Below are positions 1 through 13,000 of a DNA stretch of 60,151 bases, piece by piece. Position 1 is the stretch's first letter. The number at the start of each line of letters is the position of its first letter. The stretch comes from Phoronis australis (lineage: Eukaryota; Phoronida; Phoronidae), in NCBI GenBank assembly GCA_002633005.1, contig NMRA01000341.1, forward strand, positions 5,850 through 66,000, in the 5' to 3' direction. A model generated the notes under the pieces. The model searched no databases and was not told where the DNA came from. It saw nothing but the letters and a program-made list of their open reading frames with translations. The translations under genes and the position numbers were made by a program.

Positions 1-500
1 AGCGTCATCTCACTAATAGGTGCCTACATACCAAATTTCATGAAAATCCGTTCAGGACTTTTGAAGACACAAAGGTAAGCGTAAAAAACTAAAATTGCCA
101 CTAGGGGGCATAGCGGTAGTCGGATCCGTCCGAAAGTTTGCACATGCCGTCCCATTCATGAATGGAACATATGTGCCAAATTTCATGAACGTATGTCAAA
201 GGGTTTTGGAGATAAAGCAGCGGACGCCGGACAGACGCCGCCCGGACGGACGGACGGACGGACGGAGATGACGGCATATAAATATGTGGGCGCATAAAAA
301 TTGCAACTAGGGGGCACACTAGTAGCCAAATCCATCCAAATGTTCACTCATGTCTTCCCATCAACACATGAAACACATATGCAAAATTTTATGAACAAAT
401 TATATCAATGGGTTTTGGGGATAGAGCAGAGAATGCTGGATGGACGCTGGACGGATGGGGATGATGGCATAATGCGCCCATATATACATTATTTCTATGT
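1..500 (+). repeat. Dispersed repeat family A, two tail modules
   Basis: Two modules, about 1-300 and 301-500, share the order CTAAAATTGCCACTAGGGGG, a TCCGAAAG-type segment, CCAAATTTCATGAA, GGAGATA-AGC, GGACGCCGGAC and an end near ATGTGGGCGCATAAAA. The first carries a short (GGAC)n run at 243-268. Both lie in plus orientation, antisense to DPH1. I cannot place the family in a named superfamily; no terminal inverted repeats or coding sequence are seen. Confidence 0.7.
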
Positions 501-877
501 GGGTACATCAAAAGATTCTTCAAGCAATTCGGATGCCAAAATAATAAAAATAACCACTATGTGGTGCATTATACGTCAAATTCTTCCAGATGGGAAAGAA
601 TCATCAACTACTTAACATACAACAGGTAGTCCGACGTTGCAGATGGAGGCAGACATAAAAATAAAATTGTCACTAGGGGTACAACGCTAGATGGATCGGT
701 GGAAAATTTTCTTTGCCTGTTGTCAGTTTCATAGGAACACACCTGCCAAATCTCATGATCATGCAAGAAAATCAGGAGAAACAGCAGCAGATGGCTAGAC
801 TTTAGTCAAGACACCTCGTTAGAGATGACACCAATGTCAAAAACATGAGACTTACACTTCAACGGAAAACAATGTAC
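501..877. other. Non-coding, nothing recognised
   Basis: Start of DPH1 intron 9 as read on the minus strand. It includes one partial family-A module (about 660-830) and no plausible exon on either strand. Confidence 0.5.
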
Positions 878-1034
878 CTGCAGAATTTTAGGTGACCCTT
901 GTCTTCCCAGAGTTCCCAGTATTATTCCAAATGTTGCAGCTTCAGATGCACCTTCCACCGCCTTCTTACGATTGGCCAACATTTTCTCATAATCGTAATA
1001 CTCGCGCGAGAAAACTTTACTATAAGGATCATAT
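878..1034 (-). CDS. DPH1: DPH1 exon 9 (last exon in window)
   Basis: 157 nt: closes the Arg codon, then [20 protein letters not shown], a charged linker, and [16 protein letters not shown]. Acceptor GTCTTACAG, donor GTACAT, phase 0 out. No continuation matching the SEIFPSKL or ACPRLSIDWG blocks is visible between 1 and 877, so exons 10 onward lie outside the window. Confidence 0.94.
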
Positions 1035-4000
1035 CTGTAAGACAGTTAACGACCAGATGATTAATCTGATTGTCATCTAAATCACTATGGCTGGATTGAT
1101 ATTTTTAAGAATTATGAATGTCAAGGTCAAGAGCGATTTTGCAACTGCAAGAATTCAACAAAAAACCAACAACAGTTTAAAAGAAATCTCAACAAAGCTC
1201 TAACTAAATCATTGCTGTACACTACCTGTATGCTGGCAATGTGGGGTTGTGAATCATTATTGACTCCAGGTGAAAGCGGCCGTCTCCAAGATACCTGAAG
1301 GAAAATTAAGAAAATACTCTCAGTCTTTCAATGGCAATCATCTTTACCCAGAATGTACAACTTGTGGACTTCAGTTGTTTTAACTATTAAACCTTAACTA
1401 GTGTTTGAACCATAAACAAGGTTAAAATAAGTAAAATGGTAAAATGTGCAACAATTTACAAAGTGATTTACAGAGCTAGGAAGAAAACTATTTCAAGATT
1501 CTTAGTAAATTAGTAGCAACTTAAGGAATTAACGCAGAGCCTTGACATGTGCCCACAGTGTGCATAGTAGATATAAGTGATGATCATTATTTCTAACATT
1601 CCTACTAAAGAGAGCAATACTAGAAAACGTTAATGCCACTCCCTAGGGCAACGCTCTCCTCAGCAAGAACCACTTGCCATTTCCCATTTCAATTCCTTAA
1701 GCAGTTTGACACTGAGACAGGGCAGCATACGGCAAAGAACAGAAACAAATAAAATAACAGCAAGAACAGCTTAAAGCAATGAAATGCACCAATGTCTGCA
1801 CCATACACAGTATGTTTTTTGGGCCCATGTACTAGGACAGCTAACACTTGCATAAATTATTATAATTGCTGATATCTACTCAGATTATTTCTGCATGGTA
1901 TTTTTGACAAAAACATGACATTATTTCGTAAAATTAGTCATCGAAACCATTGTCAAGTGACCCTTTCTGCTTTTGATAACTTCAGTAAACCCTTCTTGTA
2001 AATTGCCTCTGCCGAGCTATTCTTGAGCAAACTCACAAAATGATGTCTATTATTTTCCAAAGCACATTTGGCAGTTCTAAGTGAGATAACTCATGGATAA
2101 GATGTATCCCAACCTGGTGACCAAAGTTAGTCAAAAATCAATATTGGTGGTGACCTTGGCAATATTCATTTTGAGTTGTTTGGTAGATAGATGCGAAAAC
2201 CAAAAAAATAAACAAGAGCAATGCCAAGTGTTGAAATGCACCCACAACTGAACCACAAATGGCAATCTTGCACCTCCCTTGCAGGGTAGATACAGTTGGC
2301 GACATGACATGGTGTTAATGGAACTGTCAAACATTCTCGAGAAGGCTAGGAGAGCAGCGAAAGTTACCATGTGACCTTGTGTGAGAAGTATATCATTAGA
2401 CCTGGTGAGAGAATGACATCCGGAGAAGTACACAGAACATCCCGCACCAGGATGGAGTAGGAGAGTGGAACACAAAAGCCGACATTGTAACAAAATGAAT
2501 GAACCTTGGAGCAGACATTGTGCATTAGTCCAGATCGCAGAAGCAACTTGTAATGGTGGAACTTAAAGTCCAATGGGAAGAAGCGATTGAGACATTATTC
2601 GAAAGGAACAAGATGATGTATGCTGAACTTGAACAAGGAGTCCGTGCCAAGGGTTGGCCAGCATGGATTTTCCTCGTCAAAGTTGGCGCAGGAGGATTCC
2701 CTAGTCAATCTGTTCATCAACTATTGACAATATTTAGCTATTATGGGCAAGGATTATTGTAACGCAGTAAGACGATTTAGAGAAGCAGCGGAGTGGGCAT
2801 AATGCTGGTTGTGGTGGAGACGAGAATAGATCAAATTGAAACCATCCTCTGACGAGTAGTATCAGGTAAGGAGTTGCAGTGGCCGCCAACGGTGGTTACT
2901 TGGCTGATGACAAGGCCACCATATGGTGCTGAATACGTTGACTGTCTGAAAATTGGTACCTCACCTTATAAAACTAACATCAAACCAAAAAGGATGAAAG
3001 TAAACAGTTTCCAAAATTTACAAAAAAGAAATAAAATATGCCATAAAGTGGCACAGAACTTGGCATCAGTTATTAGCGAGTCTAGTCTATGCTTCTTCTC
3101 AGAAAGAGCAGTAATAAGGAATCGCAAATACAAAGATAATGACACAAAATGACACAACAGAACAGCATGTATTGAAATATGCTCAAAACTGAAAGCTGAC
3201 ATCACCTCCAAAATGTAACAGCCTGTAGGGATGTTGCAGTTTGTAGTCAAATCCGTCTGAAAATGATCGACCTCCATCTCCGTAATGCCAGTACATACCC
3301 CCAAGTTTCATTGGAATTGGTTAATCAGCGTTCGAGCTGTCACCTTGAAACCCTCTTCCTAAAAATACTGTAGGCCTTGTCCCTGGCCTTGAGGCAAGGG
3401 CAGATTGAAAAGTGGCATGCTCTACACATATCAAATGTCATTAAAATACAACCAGAGATTTTTTAAATGAGCAGACAACTGGTCAATAGAAAAACTGGAC
3501 AAAATGGAAACTAGAGGACATTGCAGTGGTCAAATCAGCCCAGAAAAATTGACTGGTCCCATTGACTGGTTCCGTTAATTGGTTCCATTGACTGGTTCAA
3601 TTGACCGGTCCCATCGACTGGTTCCATTGATTGGTTCCAACACATTGCAGTCACATACCCAGGACTGTCAAGTTTCATTGAAATCCTGCCATCGGTTCCA
3701 TAGCCATCATCTGGAAACTAACATCCTCAAGAAATGGTGGAAAGTGCCTCAAGATCAAAACGGCCAGTAGATGGTGCTGCAGAGGTTGAATCCACATCTG
3801 TATCAAGATTCATTATTTAAAATCTTTTCAAGAGTTCTCTAGATATCATCCAAAAATGCTCTACTTCTACCCAAAAATATTGAAAAAGCCCCCTGTCTAG
3901 ATCAAAATGGCTTCTAAGGGAGGAGGGTGTTGCAGAGACCGAATGGCTTCTAAGGGAGGTGGGTGCTGCAGAGACCGAATGGCTTCTAAGGGAGAGGGGT

Positions 4001-7000
4001 GCTGCAGAGACCGAATGGCTTCTATGGGAGGGGGGTGCTGCAGAGACTGAATCTGTTCCATAAATCAACTGGTGACACTGCATTGTTGTCACTAACTTCT
4101 ACGACACGATTCATTGACATCTGTCAATCAACTCTCCAGATATCGTCCAAAAACGTTCTTGCCCTACTGAAGAAGTACTGAAAAAATCCCTGATTGAGAC
4201 CAAAATGGTCACTTAGGAGTGTTACCGAGGTCAAATCTGCTAAAAAATCAGTTGGTGCGAGAGCTGTTGTCACAAACTTCGGTGTCAAGTTTCAGTGAAA
4301 TCTATCCTTCGGTTCTCTAGATATTATCTGGACATGCTCTTCCCCTCTGGCTCCCGGGCAAAGCAAATTGAAAAGTGGCAGGCATCGCCCAAATGTTGGC
4401 CTTCACCCTGGTGTTGGCTTTCACCCTGATGGTGGCCTTCACCCTGATGTTGGCCTTCACCCTGATGTTGGCCTTCACCCTGGTGTTGGCCTTCACCCTG
4501 GTGTTGGCCTTCACCCTGATGTTGGCCTTCATCCTGATGTTGGCCTTCACCCTGGTGTTGGCCTTCACCTTGATGTTGGCCTTCACCCTGATGTTGGCCT
4601 TCACCCTGATGTTGGCTTTCACCCTGGTGTTGGCCTTCACCCTGGTGTTGGCCTTCACCCTGGTGCTGGCCTTCACCCTGGTGTTGGCCTTCATCCTGAT
4701 GTTGGTCTACACTGCGGTGTCAATTTCATCCAGATTCACTAGGGCTTTATGAGATACCGAGTACACAGCTGGACAATAGCAAAACCAGACAAAACAGCCA
4801 TTAGGAGGTGTTGCAGCAGCGGAAATTGTTACAGTATCAATTGGTGCTGGCACAATGCCATCTCCCATGTCCGCTGGTGGTCTGACTGCCAACACTTTTA
4901 TCTGTCATATCATGTGGTCCTTCTGCATCTTGATGAGTGGTCTGAATCTTCCATCAGTCCAAACTTAGGAATGACCCACATTAAAGTACTGACTTCACAG
5001 GCACCTCTACTTTGACGTTAAATCATTTTATGATTTCAGTCAGTAACAGACTTCTTTGGTATGTGTGTCCAATAAAATCTTAATTGTTATCAAAACAAAA
5101 GGATTTTGAACTCACACAATTGCGTCAACACAAGACAACCTAGGAGAGGTGCATCCTAGAATCTCTCCAGGTGACAGGGGCTTGGACTGAGGAACCAGCA
5201 CCTTGTAGTCAGGGGACAGCTGTTGACTGGAAGACTGCAACAGAAATTAAATATTATTAAATGTTCACTTAGTGAATAAATTATCCCACCACTTCAGGAT
5301 GTGCACATTTTAAGGCTAAAAGTTCAACGTCTTAGCAAAATTTTTGCTTTATATGCATTCTGAAAATAATCACTCATTTAAATTATCAAACTTTTTGATT
5401 AGAAAATTCAGGTTAGGAAAAATACCTTTCATTTAATTTGAGCCAGGAGATGCTCTACCTTCACCACATTACTTCTTTCTCGAAATTACCAACAATGTAA
5501 CTGTGATGGAGGTACAAATGTGTGGTCATGAATGCTATACCTGCCATTTTGCACAAACACATGGGGGACATTTAGACTATGGGACCACCACCTTGTAAGG
5601 CACACTTGTTGATTGAGGACCCACCAACTTGTAGGGGACAAACGTTGACTGAGGACCCATCACCTTGTAGGGGACACTTGTAGAGTGAAGACGCGCATCC
5701 TAAATGGATACAAGTGTTGTACCCTCTTCCAAAGGAACACAGTGACACACCACTAAGGAACATAAATGTCAATTTTCATGACTGTCAGAAAAAGAGTTCT
5801 CACATATATTGATATAACAAAAAATCTTTCTCAACAGCGACAACCGGGAAGGTGATGCTAGGCTCATCCTTCCAGCATCATGTCAAGTTCACTATCTACA
5901 AAATGTGACCTTGTCAAGAGGCAGTAGGGTAAACATAAGAATTAACATATGGGTCCAGAAATTTATGCAACATTGTACATACCTGCAGTGCAGCCACAAA
6001 CTGAATGGTGCTAACCAGAGCCAATGAGCTGCCTTCTTTGAAGTTGTGCCTCACTGTGTCGATGAAATGCACAAGGTCTATCTGTATATCGACAAACACA
6101 TAGAGCATCTTCAGGCTAGATGATGTGGTATCAATGGGGACTGGAATCACATAAAAAGGGGTATGTTATAGTACGCCAAGACCAAATATTTGGCAATTAT
6201 AATTTAAACATATAGGTATGATTGTTGGAAGTGGCAACAACATATCAAAATAGCATCAAAGGAACATCATCATCAAACCAGCAGAAGTGAATACCTACCT
6301 GATCACAGGTGAATACCTACCTGATCACAGGTGAATACCTAACTAACAGTTGATCCATCAGCTGTTAAGTTCATCACATTTAGTGTTAACTTTCATTCAA
6401 ATATTTCAAATACTTTTGACAAAAAACGCACTGATAGGTATTATCTTGTCAAAACATAATGGCTGCCAGCGTACTCCTGCAATCAAACCTGTTCAAAATT
6501 GATTGGTGAAGACACCTTCCCAGCGATATTTTTGAAAAGTGAAACAACCAACAGGGGGTCCTATGGTTGTTGAATGTGTAGAAAATCAACGGGTACAAAA
6601 ACCTCCAAGTCAAAGATCTTTGTGTTAAGTTTTATCAAATCTTTCATGCCAATATAATAATTCATGGACCAAAATCTTCTCTAAAACAAAATGGCCTAGA
6701 GGTGGTCCCACTGTAACTGAATTTGTCTAAATATCAACTGAAGCTGGCGTATACCCATCACATGTCTTTGGGTCACTACTTTTGGCAACATCTGTCAAGT
6801 CGTTACACCAAAAATTGTTGACAAAAAAAAAACTTCCAACAGGGGATGCTACAGTAGTCGAAACCGACCAACAATCAAATGGAGCTGGTGTATTCCCACT
6901 AGACCTCTATATCAAAGTTGTAATCTTTTGCTCAGTTGCTTTCCTAACTTACGAATAAGGAATTTCTTGTTAAAAACTAAAATGGCCAACAAGGTTTGCA

Positions 7001-10000
7001 CGGTAGAAGAATCTGTTTGAAAGTCAACTGTCTGCTGCTAGCACATCACCACCACATAACTTGGCACCAAATTTCATCAGGATCCTTTGAGCATTTTCCG
7101 TGACAATCAAAGGTCAAACAAGGGTAACGCCACACAGATGCTGTCCAGACACTGCGCCGACGACTGACTTACTATATGCGATCACAAAACTTTTAGTGAG
7201 CACGTAAAAAGCATTACTCTCAAGATCTTACAGAAACACAAAATAACATAAAAACAAGCATCACGATAGACACAGACGTGCTGAGAAATATAAATCTTTT
7301 GAAAATAGAGGAAAACATTGTGCACTCATTCAGTAATTCAGAATGCAATATGTCCTCACCCAGACAACTGTGGCCATAATGTACCATGAAGTCTGCCCCT
7401 AGAGCCTTGGCGGTGAAGTCATCAATGCAGCAAGCACCATAGGTCACATCCCCCATAATCAGCGTCTCAGCTCCAGTGAACCTTATGACAAATGAATAGC
7501 AAACAAATAGTTTAAAGCTGCACAAAGTAGATCTCGACCTCGCAGACATACTCTGACCACTAACTTTTTGGAACATAGCTGCAAATCTCAGATTTTTAAT
7601 TTAAAAGTTGAAGGCAAAATCAAGATAATTATAAAGCAAGCAAAAAAGTGGTAACATCCTTTTGAACACCGATTTTGATTCCAATATTAACTTTACTGTG
7701 CATCATGTTAGATTTTACCAGCCGCTCCAAACAAGAGCAACGTCATTGAAGCCTTGATATCCACCCACAGTACACCATAAAGAGGTGCATATCAGCTTCA
7801 TGTAAAGTACAAGGAGACAAAAATTTCCCACAAGGTGTAGCTGCTATAGTCATAACAGACAAAAAGTGTTTATGGTACCTTGTCCTTTTAAACTAACACC
7901 AAACCAAATGGTTTAAAAAGACTTAGTGAAGTTTTCAGCATTTGCAACAAAGAAATAAAACATGCCACAAAGAGACACGCCAATAGGCATCAGATGGTTA
8001 AAACAGGACCGGTCTAGTCTACTTCTTTTCATACAAGAACAATCCTGAAGTTTCACAAAGATAGACACAAAATGACATAGCGGAAAGAGCACAGTCATGT
8101 TTATATCTGTTGAAAACTGACGGCCACTATCATTTCCAAAATAGCAATAGTCAGCAGGGGGAGCTGCAGTAATCAAATCAGCTAGAAAATCATCACATAC
8201 CTCTTTCAATCAGTTCTCTGGAAATCATATGGAAACAGTCTTCCTCCCATTGTGAAAATTTATGCAAAAGTATGCAACACTTTGCGAGATATCACCATGC
8301 ATTAGAAGCAAAGCACACACGTGCTCCATTAGTGGGATTCTCATGTCTACGAAATGCTATTCAGGTCAATCATGGCCACAAAGGAATGCTGCAGAGGTTG
8401 AATTAGACCAAAAATTGACTCGTCCCTGCACATTGCAATCACATACCCATAGTTAAGTTTCATAGTAATTCAAGAACCAAATCTCCGTACGTCATCTGGA
8501 AAATGTTTTTCTCCAAAAACAGATGAATGAAAAGTCCCTTAATGAGGCCAAAATGGCAACAAGATGGTGCTGAAAAGGTCGAATCCATCTGGCACCGATG
8601 CAATGTTGTCACATACCTATGTGCCCAACTTCATTCAAATACATCCATCAGTTCACCACATGATCTTTCCAAAAATACTGAAAAGTCAAATCCCAAAACA
8701 TGACCAGGGATTTGTGATGTCCATCAGACAACTGGACAAAATGGCCAATAGAGGTGCTAAAGTAATCGAAATCGCATAAAAATAGACTGGTGATGGAGCA
8801 TTGCCATCACATACCCGTGTCGAGTGTCATTGAAGTCCATCAAATAGTCCTGTAGAAATCATGTGGAAACACTCTTCCCCACAAAAGTACTGAAAAAGCC
8901 CACAAAAGTACAGAAAAAGCTCTTTGTCAAGGACAAACAGCAACTGGGAGGTGCTGCACTAAGAGAATCTAACCGTAAATCGATTCTCCAGATATTATCC
9001 AGATATACGCTTCCTTCTGCCCCTGAGGTGAAGGGGTAGAGGGCCCTAGCATCGCTCTTGCGTCAAATTATGTAACAATCCAATCAGGTGATTTTGATAT
9101 ATCAATCAATCCCTCGCACACCTGGACAACCGGACATTTCAACATAATATATGTGGGTGCATAAAAGAATTTGTCAGAACATAAGCTTATGACAACACTC
9201 ATCTGGGGAGGCTGATCAGCTGACTGAACAGCCCATGTCATTTTTCTTGAAACTAGATATTGTTAGGTAGAGTTCCCAATTTAATGTCGACAGTATAACT
9301 GCCATGAGTAACAAATGAAGGCTGATTTACAAACAAGTTTTATCGAGTACAATGAATATCCTGATAGACAAGAGTCTGAACTTCAAAGGATGTTCTTTTC
9401 ATGGTTAGATTCTTTAGGTACATACTTAGGTAATTAGCCAATGACAGAGATAAGTTGCTAATTAAAAATAAGCAAGATTGACCAATTAGAATGTTCTTTC
9501 AAATTGGTTGATCATTATTATGAGCGTGTGAACAAAGTTTTGAGAAATGTTTTGGATCTGGAAGAGACTTATGCTTACAACACTCTCCATGTTCTGGCGT
9601 GTGACTTATTTTCAACATGCAAACATCTTAAAAACAACTCACTTCATGCCAGAATTAGTTACTATAGCTATAAAATCATACTTTTGTGCCAGTAGAATAG
9701 CACTGTTGCCAAATTTTTGCAGATATTTTAATAGTTATCGTGCCTAACCATCAATTCCTTCCACCAGACTTTGATGCGAAGTTAAGATGCCAAATTCGGA
9801 AATTCAACTTGGTTTTGGAAGGCAGATTTACTTCATTACTGCTTTAACACAACAATAAAATTTTGTGATCACAAAACAAAAGAAAATATTAGTATTTACC
9901 TTTGAATGATATCAGCAATTGTGCAAGCAAATATCAGTAATCCCTCTGGAAACTGGAGAGCAACTGAAAACAGACAAGTCTGAACAATTACAGTCATGCT

Positions 10001-13000
10001 AACATTATAACTCTCCATATCATTCAGAGGTCTAAACACCAAAAAATCATACATGGACAATTTTAGCTTCACTGTTATTACTAAAAGAACTGTAAACAAA
10101 ATAAAGATTCTGCAAACCAGTTACATTGATCCATTCTATTTGAAAACTAGAGAGTTAAGAGGGTTAGACAACACCCCACTAAACACAAACTGGAGAGTTA
10201 ACAGTGTTAGACAATACCCCCATAAAATACAAACTAGAGAGTTAACAGGGTTAGATAATACCCCACAAAACACAAACTGGAGAGTTAACTGGGTTAGATA
10301 ATACCCCATTAAAAACGTCAAACTGAACAGTTAACAGGGTTAGACAATATCCCACAAAACACAAACTGGAGAGTTAACAGGGTTATACAATACCTCACAA
10401 AACAAGCTAGAAAGTTAACAGGGTTAAATAAAACCCCACTAATCACAAACTGGAGAGTTAAAAGGGTTAGACAATACCCCATAAAATACAAACTAGATAA
10501 TTAACATGGTTAGACAATATCCCCCAAAACACAAACTGGAGAGTTAACAGGGTTAGACAATATCCCACAAAACACAAACTGAAGAGTTAACAGGGTTATA
10601 CAATACCTCACAAAACACAAGCTAGAGAGTTATCAGGGTTAGACAAAACCCCCACTAATCACAAACTGGAGAGTTAACAGGGTTAGACAATACCCCATAA
10701 AAAACTAGAGAGTTCAGGGTTAGACAATACCCCACTAATACAAACTAGAGGGTTCAGGGTTAGATAATACCCCACAAAACACAAATGCCATCTCAGTATT
10801 AGTGACTTGTTGCCAGCATGGAACACATTAAATGTTTTTAATTAAGGACATCTTTATGAAAAAGTTTTTCCACCTCATTAATAACATTTTGTACCAATTT
10901 TTGACAAAAGATAATTGCCAAAATTGTCCATTTTTCATTTTTCAGATGCTTCTTACATTGTTGTTGTTTTTCAAAAAATATTGTTTGAAGGTAGCCATGG
11001 TTACAGAAAAAAAAAACAATAAAGCATTGATTTGTTGGTACTTATCTTTTATTAATTTAAAACATTAGGAAATTAAACTTCCCTGAGCTGCCACATTGTT
11101 TCCCAGCAATAGTAGCTTGGAAAATGAAAATAGGACGGTTTTGTCAGTATTACAGTGTAGTTGTGTCCAAAATTGACTGCATTAAACAAGAGCAACGTGG
11201 GGCACCTATGACTACAAAGTACACAATGTGCTTCTGATGACATTTTTAGTTTCATAAAAATAGCCATTAGATGGGCCAGAATATGCCAAACCTTTCCGAA
11301 ATTGGGAAAGAGTTGTTGTCTATCTATGACAAAACTATTTGTCAAATTTCATGAAAATCCACCAAGGACATCTAAAGTCATGCTCATGTCAGTAGGAACA
11401 CATCTGCCAATTTTCATCACAATCCTTTGAGTGGTTTGGCAAACACAGAACCAGGTAAAAAAGCAGACTAAAAAATAATTGACATGGTCACTAGGTGGTG
11501 CAGAATATATCAAATAATTGACATGGTCAATAGGTGGTGCAGAATATATCAAATAATTGACATGGTCACTAGGTGGTGCAGAATATATCAAATCCATCAC
11601 ACATTGGAAAGATGCTGCCATCAAGGAACCCAAAATATATAGCTGCAAAGGTAAAAAATAAAATTGCTACTGGGGGCATGGCAGTACTCAAGAGCCTTTC
11701 AAAAAGTCATGGGAGCAGAGCGGTAGTCAAATCAGTCCGTAACTCATGGTCATCTGTTGACAACATCACAGGAACACATCTGCCAAATTTCATTACGATC
11801 CTGCAAGGTGTTTGGGAAATACAGTCAGACGTCAGGCGGCCAAACACAGATGATGGCAATATGGACCCACATGTGAGCACATTAAAAACTGGATGGCCCT
11901 TTGATTATATTTCAGTTACCTTTCTTAGAAGCAGCAGACTTAATTCTCCACACTGTCTTATATATCTCAAAGTTGTAGTTACTTGGCAACTGAAAAAAAT
12001 AGAATCGTGAGACACAAAACAGGTTACACTACAACCCATAATTAACATTTTACTAAAGAATGTACATATCACTACATACTGATAAGCCGAGCTTAGAACT
12101 GCAGTGCAAAATGCTGATGAATAATATGTTAAGATTGCGATTACACTGGACCATTGTAGCATATCGAAATAAACTCATTCAAATCTGCAATTTATTTCCA
12201 AACATTTACTACCAGTAAAGAAACACCAACTTCAGACAAAAATAATTGCCAAAGTTGCCCTGTCTCATCTTTCAATGGCTTCTCATAGAAGTTTCAACAA
12301 GAGCAATGTAGAACCTTGAAATGCCTCCACATCACTGCAAACAGTGTGCTTCTAGGGGTGTTTATTAGTGTCAAAAATGGACACAGAATACATCAAATAC
12401 ATCCCAAAATGGATAGCTGCTATCACCATCAGAACAGAAACCTACATTTCAATAAAAAGAGTCAAAGAACTTTGAAGATACAGAATGCAAACGTAAAAAC
12501 TAAATAGCCACTAGGAAGGACAGCAGTAGTCAGAATTGTCCAATAGACGTAGGAAACCATAGCCACATAAAATATAAAACCAAATCTTGCAAAATTTCAC
12601 AAAGATCTTTCAAAGGAATAAGTAGAAACAGCTGAGGAAGCAAAAAAGACAAATATTGCCAACAGGAAGCATCACGGTTGCCAAATCCATCCACAAATCA
12701 ATGTCTTTTTATTAGGAACAAAAAACACACTATAAAAAACAAAAGTAACCACTAGGTGGAGCAAATTTATATCAAATCCATAAGACCATAGAGGACTATC
12801 GTCATCTCTTTAATAGAATCCTATTTGCCAAATTTCATGAAAATCTATTGATGAACTCCGAAAGTATAGAGGCATAATCATATGTAAACAACTAAAACTG
12901 CCACTAGAGAGCACACCAATCGTCAGATTAGACTGAAACTCGTCATTACCTTTTTTAAACTCCACAGAAACACATCTGCCAAATTTCACTAAGTTCCTAT

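Larger units (their letters stand above)
2211..4745 (+). repeat. Family-A long copy in DPH1 intron 7, interrupted and expanded
   Basis: Begins with AACAAGAGCAATG, like the copies at about 7728, 11186 and 12296, and is collinear from about 2958 onward with 7865-9168. A retroelement fragment (about 2400-2860) interrupts it, and three minisatellites of 12, 36 and 18 bp sit in its right half. The copy at 7.9-9.2 kb has only one version of the 12- and 36-bp segments. Confidence 0.6.

Noticed and set aside
2131-2573. 120- and 69-codon minus-strand frames
   Set aside because: They lie opposite the retroelement fragment and repeat sequence, with no DPH1 similarity and no fitting splice phases.
4317-4752. 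Long repetitive frames on both strands (VKANTR, DVGLHP and LAFTLM repeats)
   Set aside because: All three come from the 18-bp minisatellite in DPH1 intron 7; openness in several frames at once is an artefact of the period.
11349-12010. Frames of 99 and 145 codons (minus and plus)
   Set aside because: They run through family-A repeat modules; the right part overlaps DPH1 exon 3 on the opposite strand.
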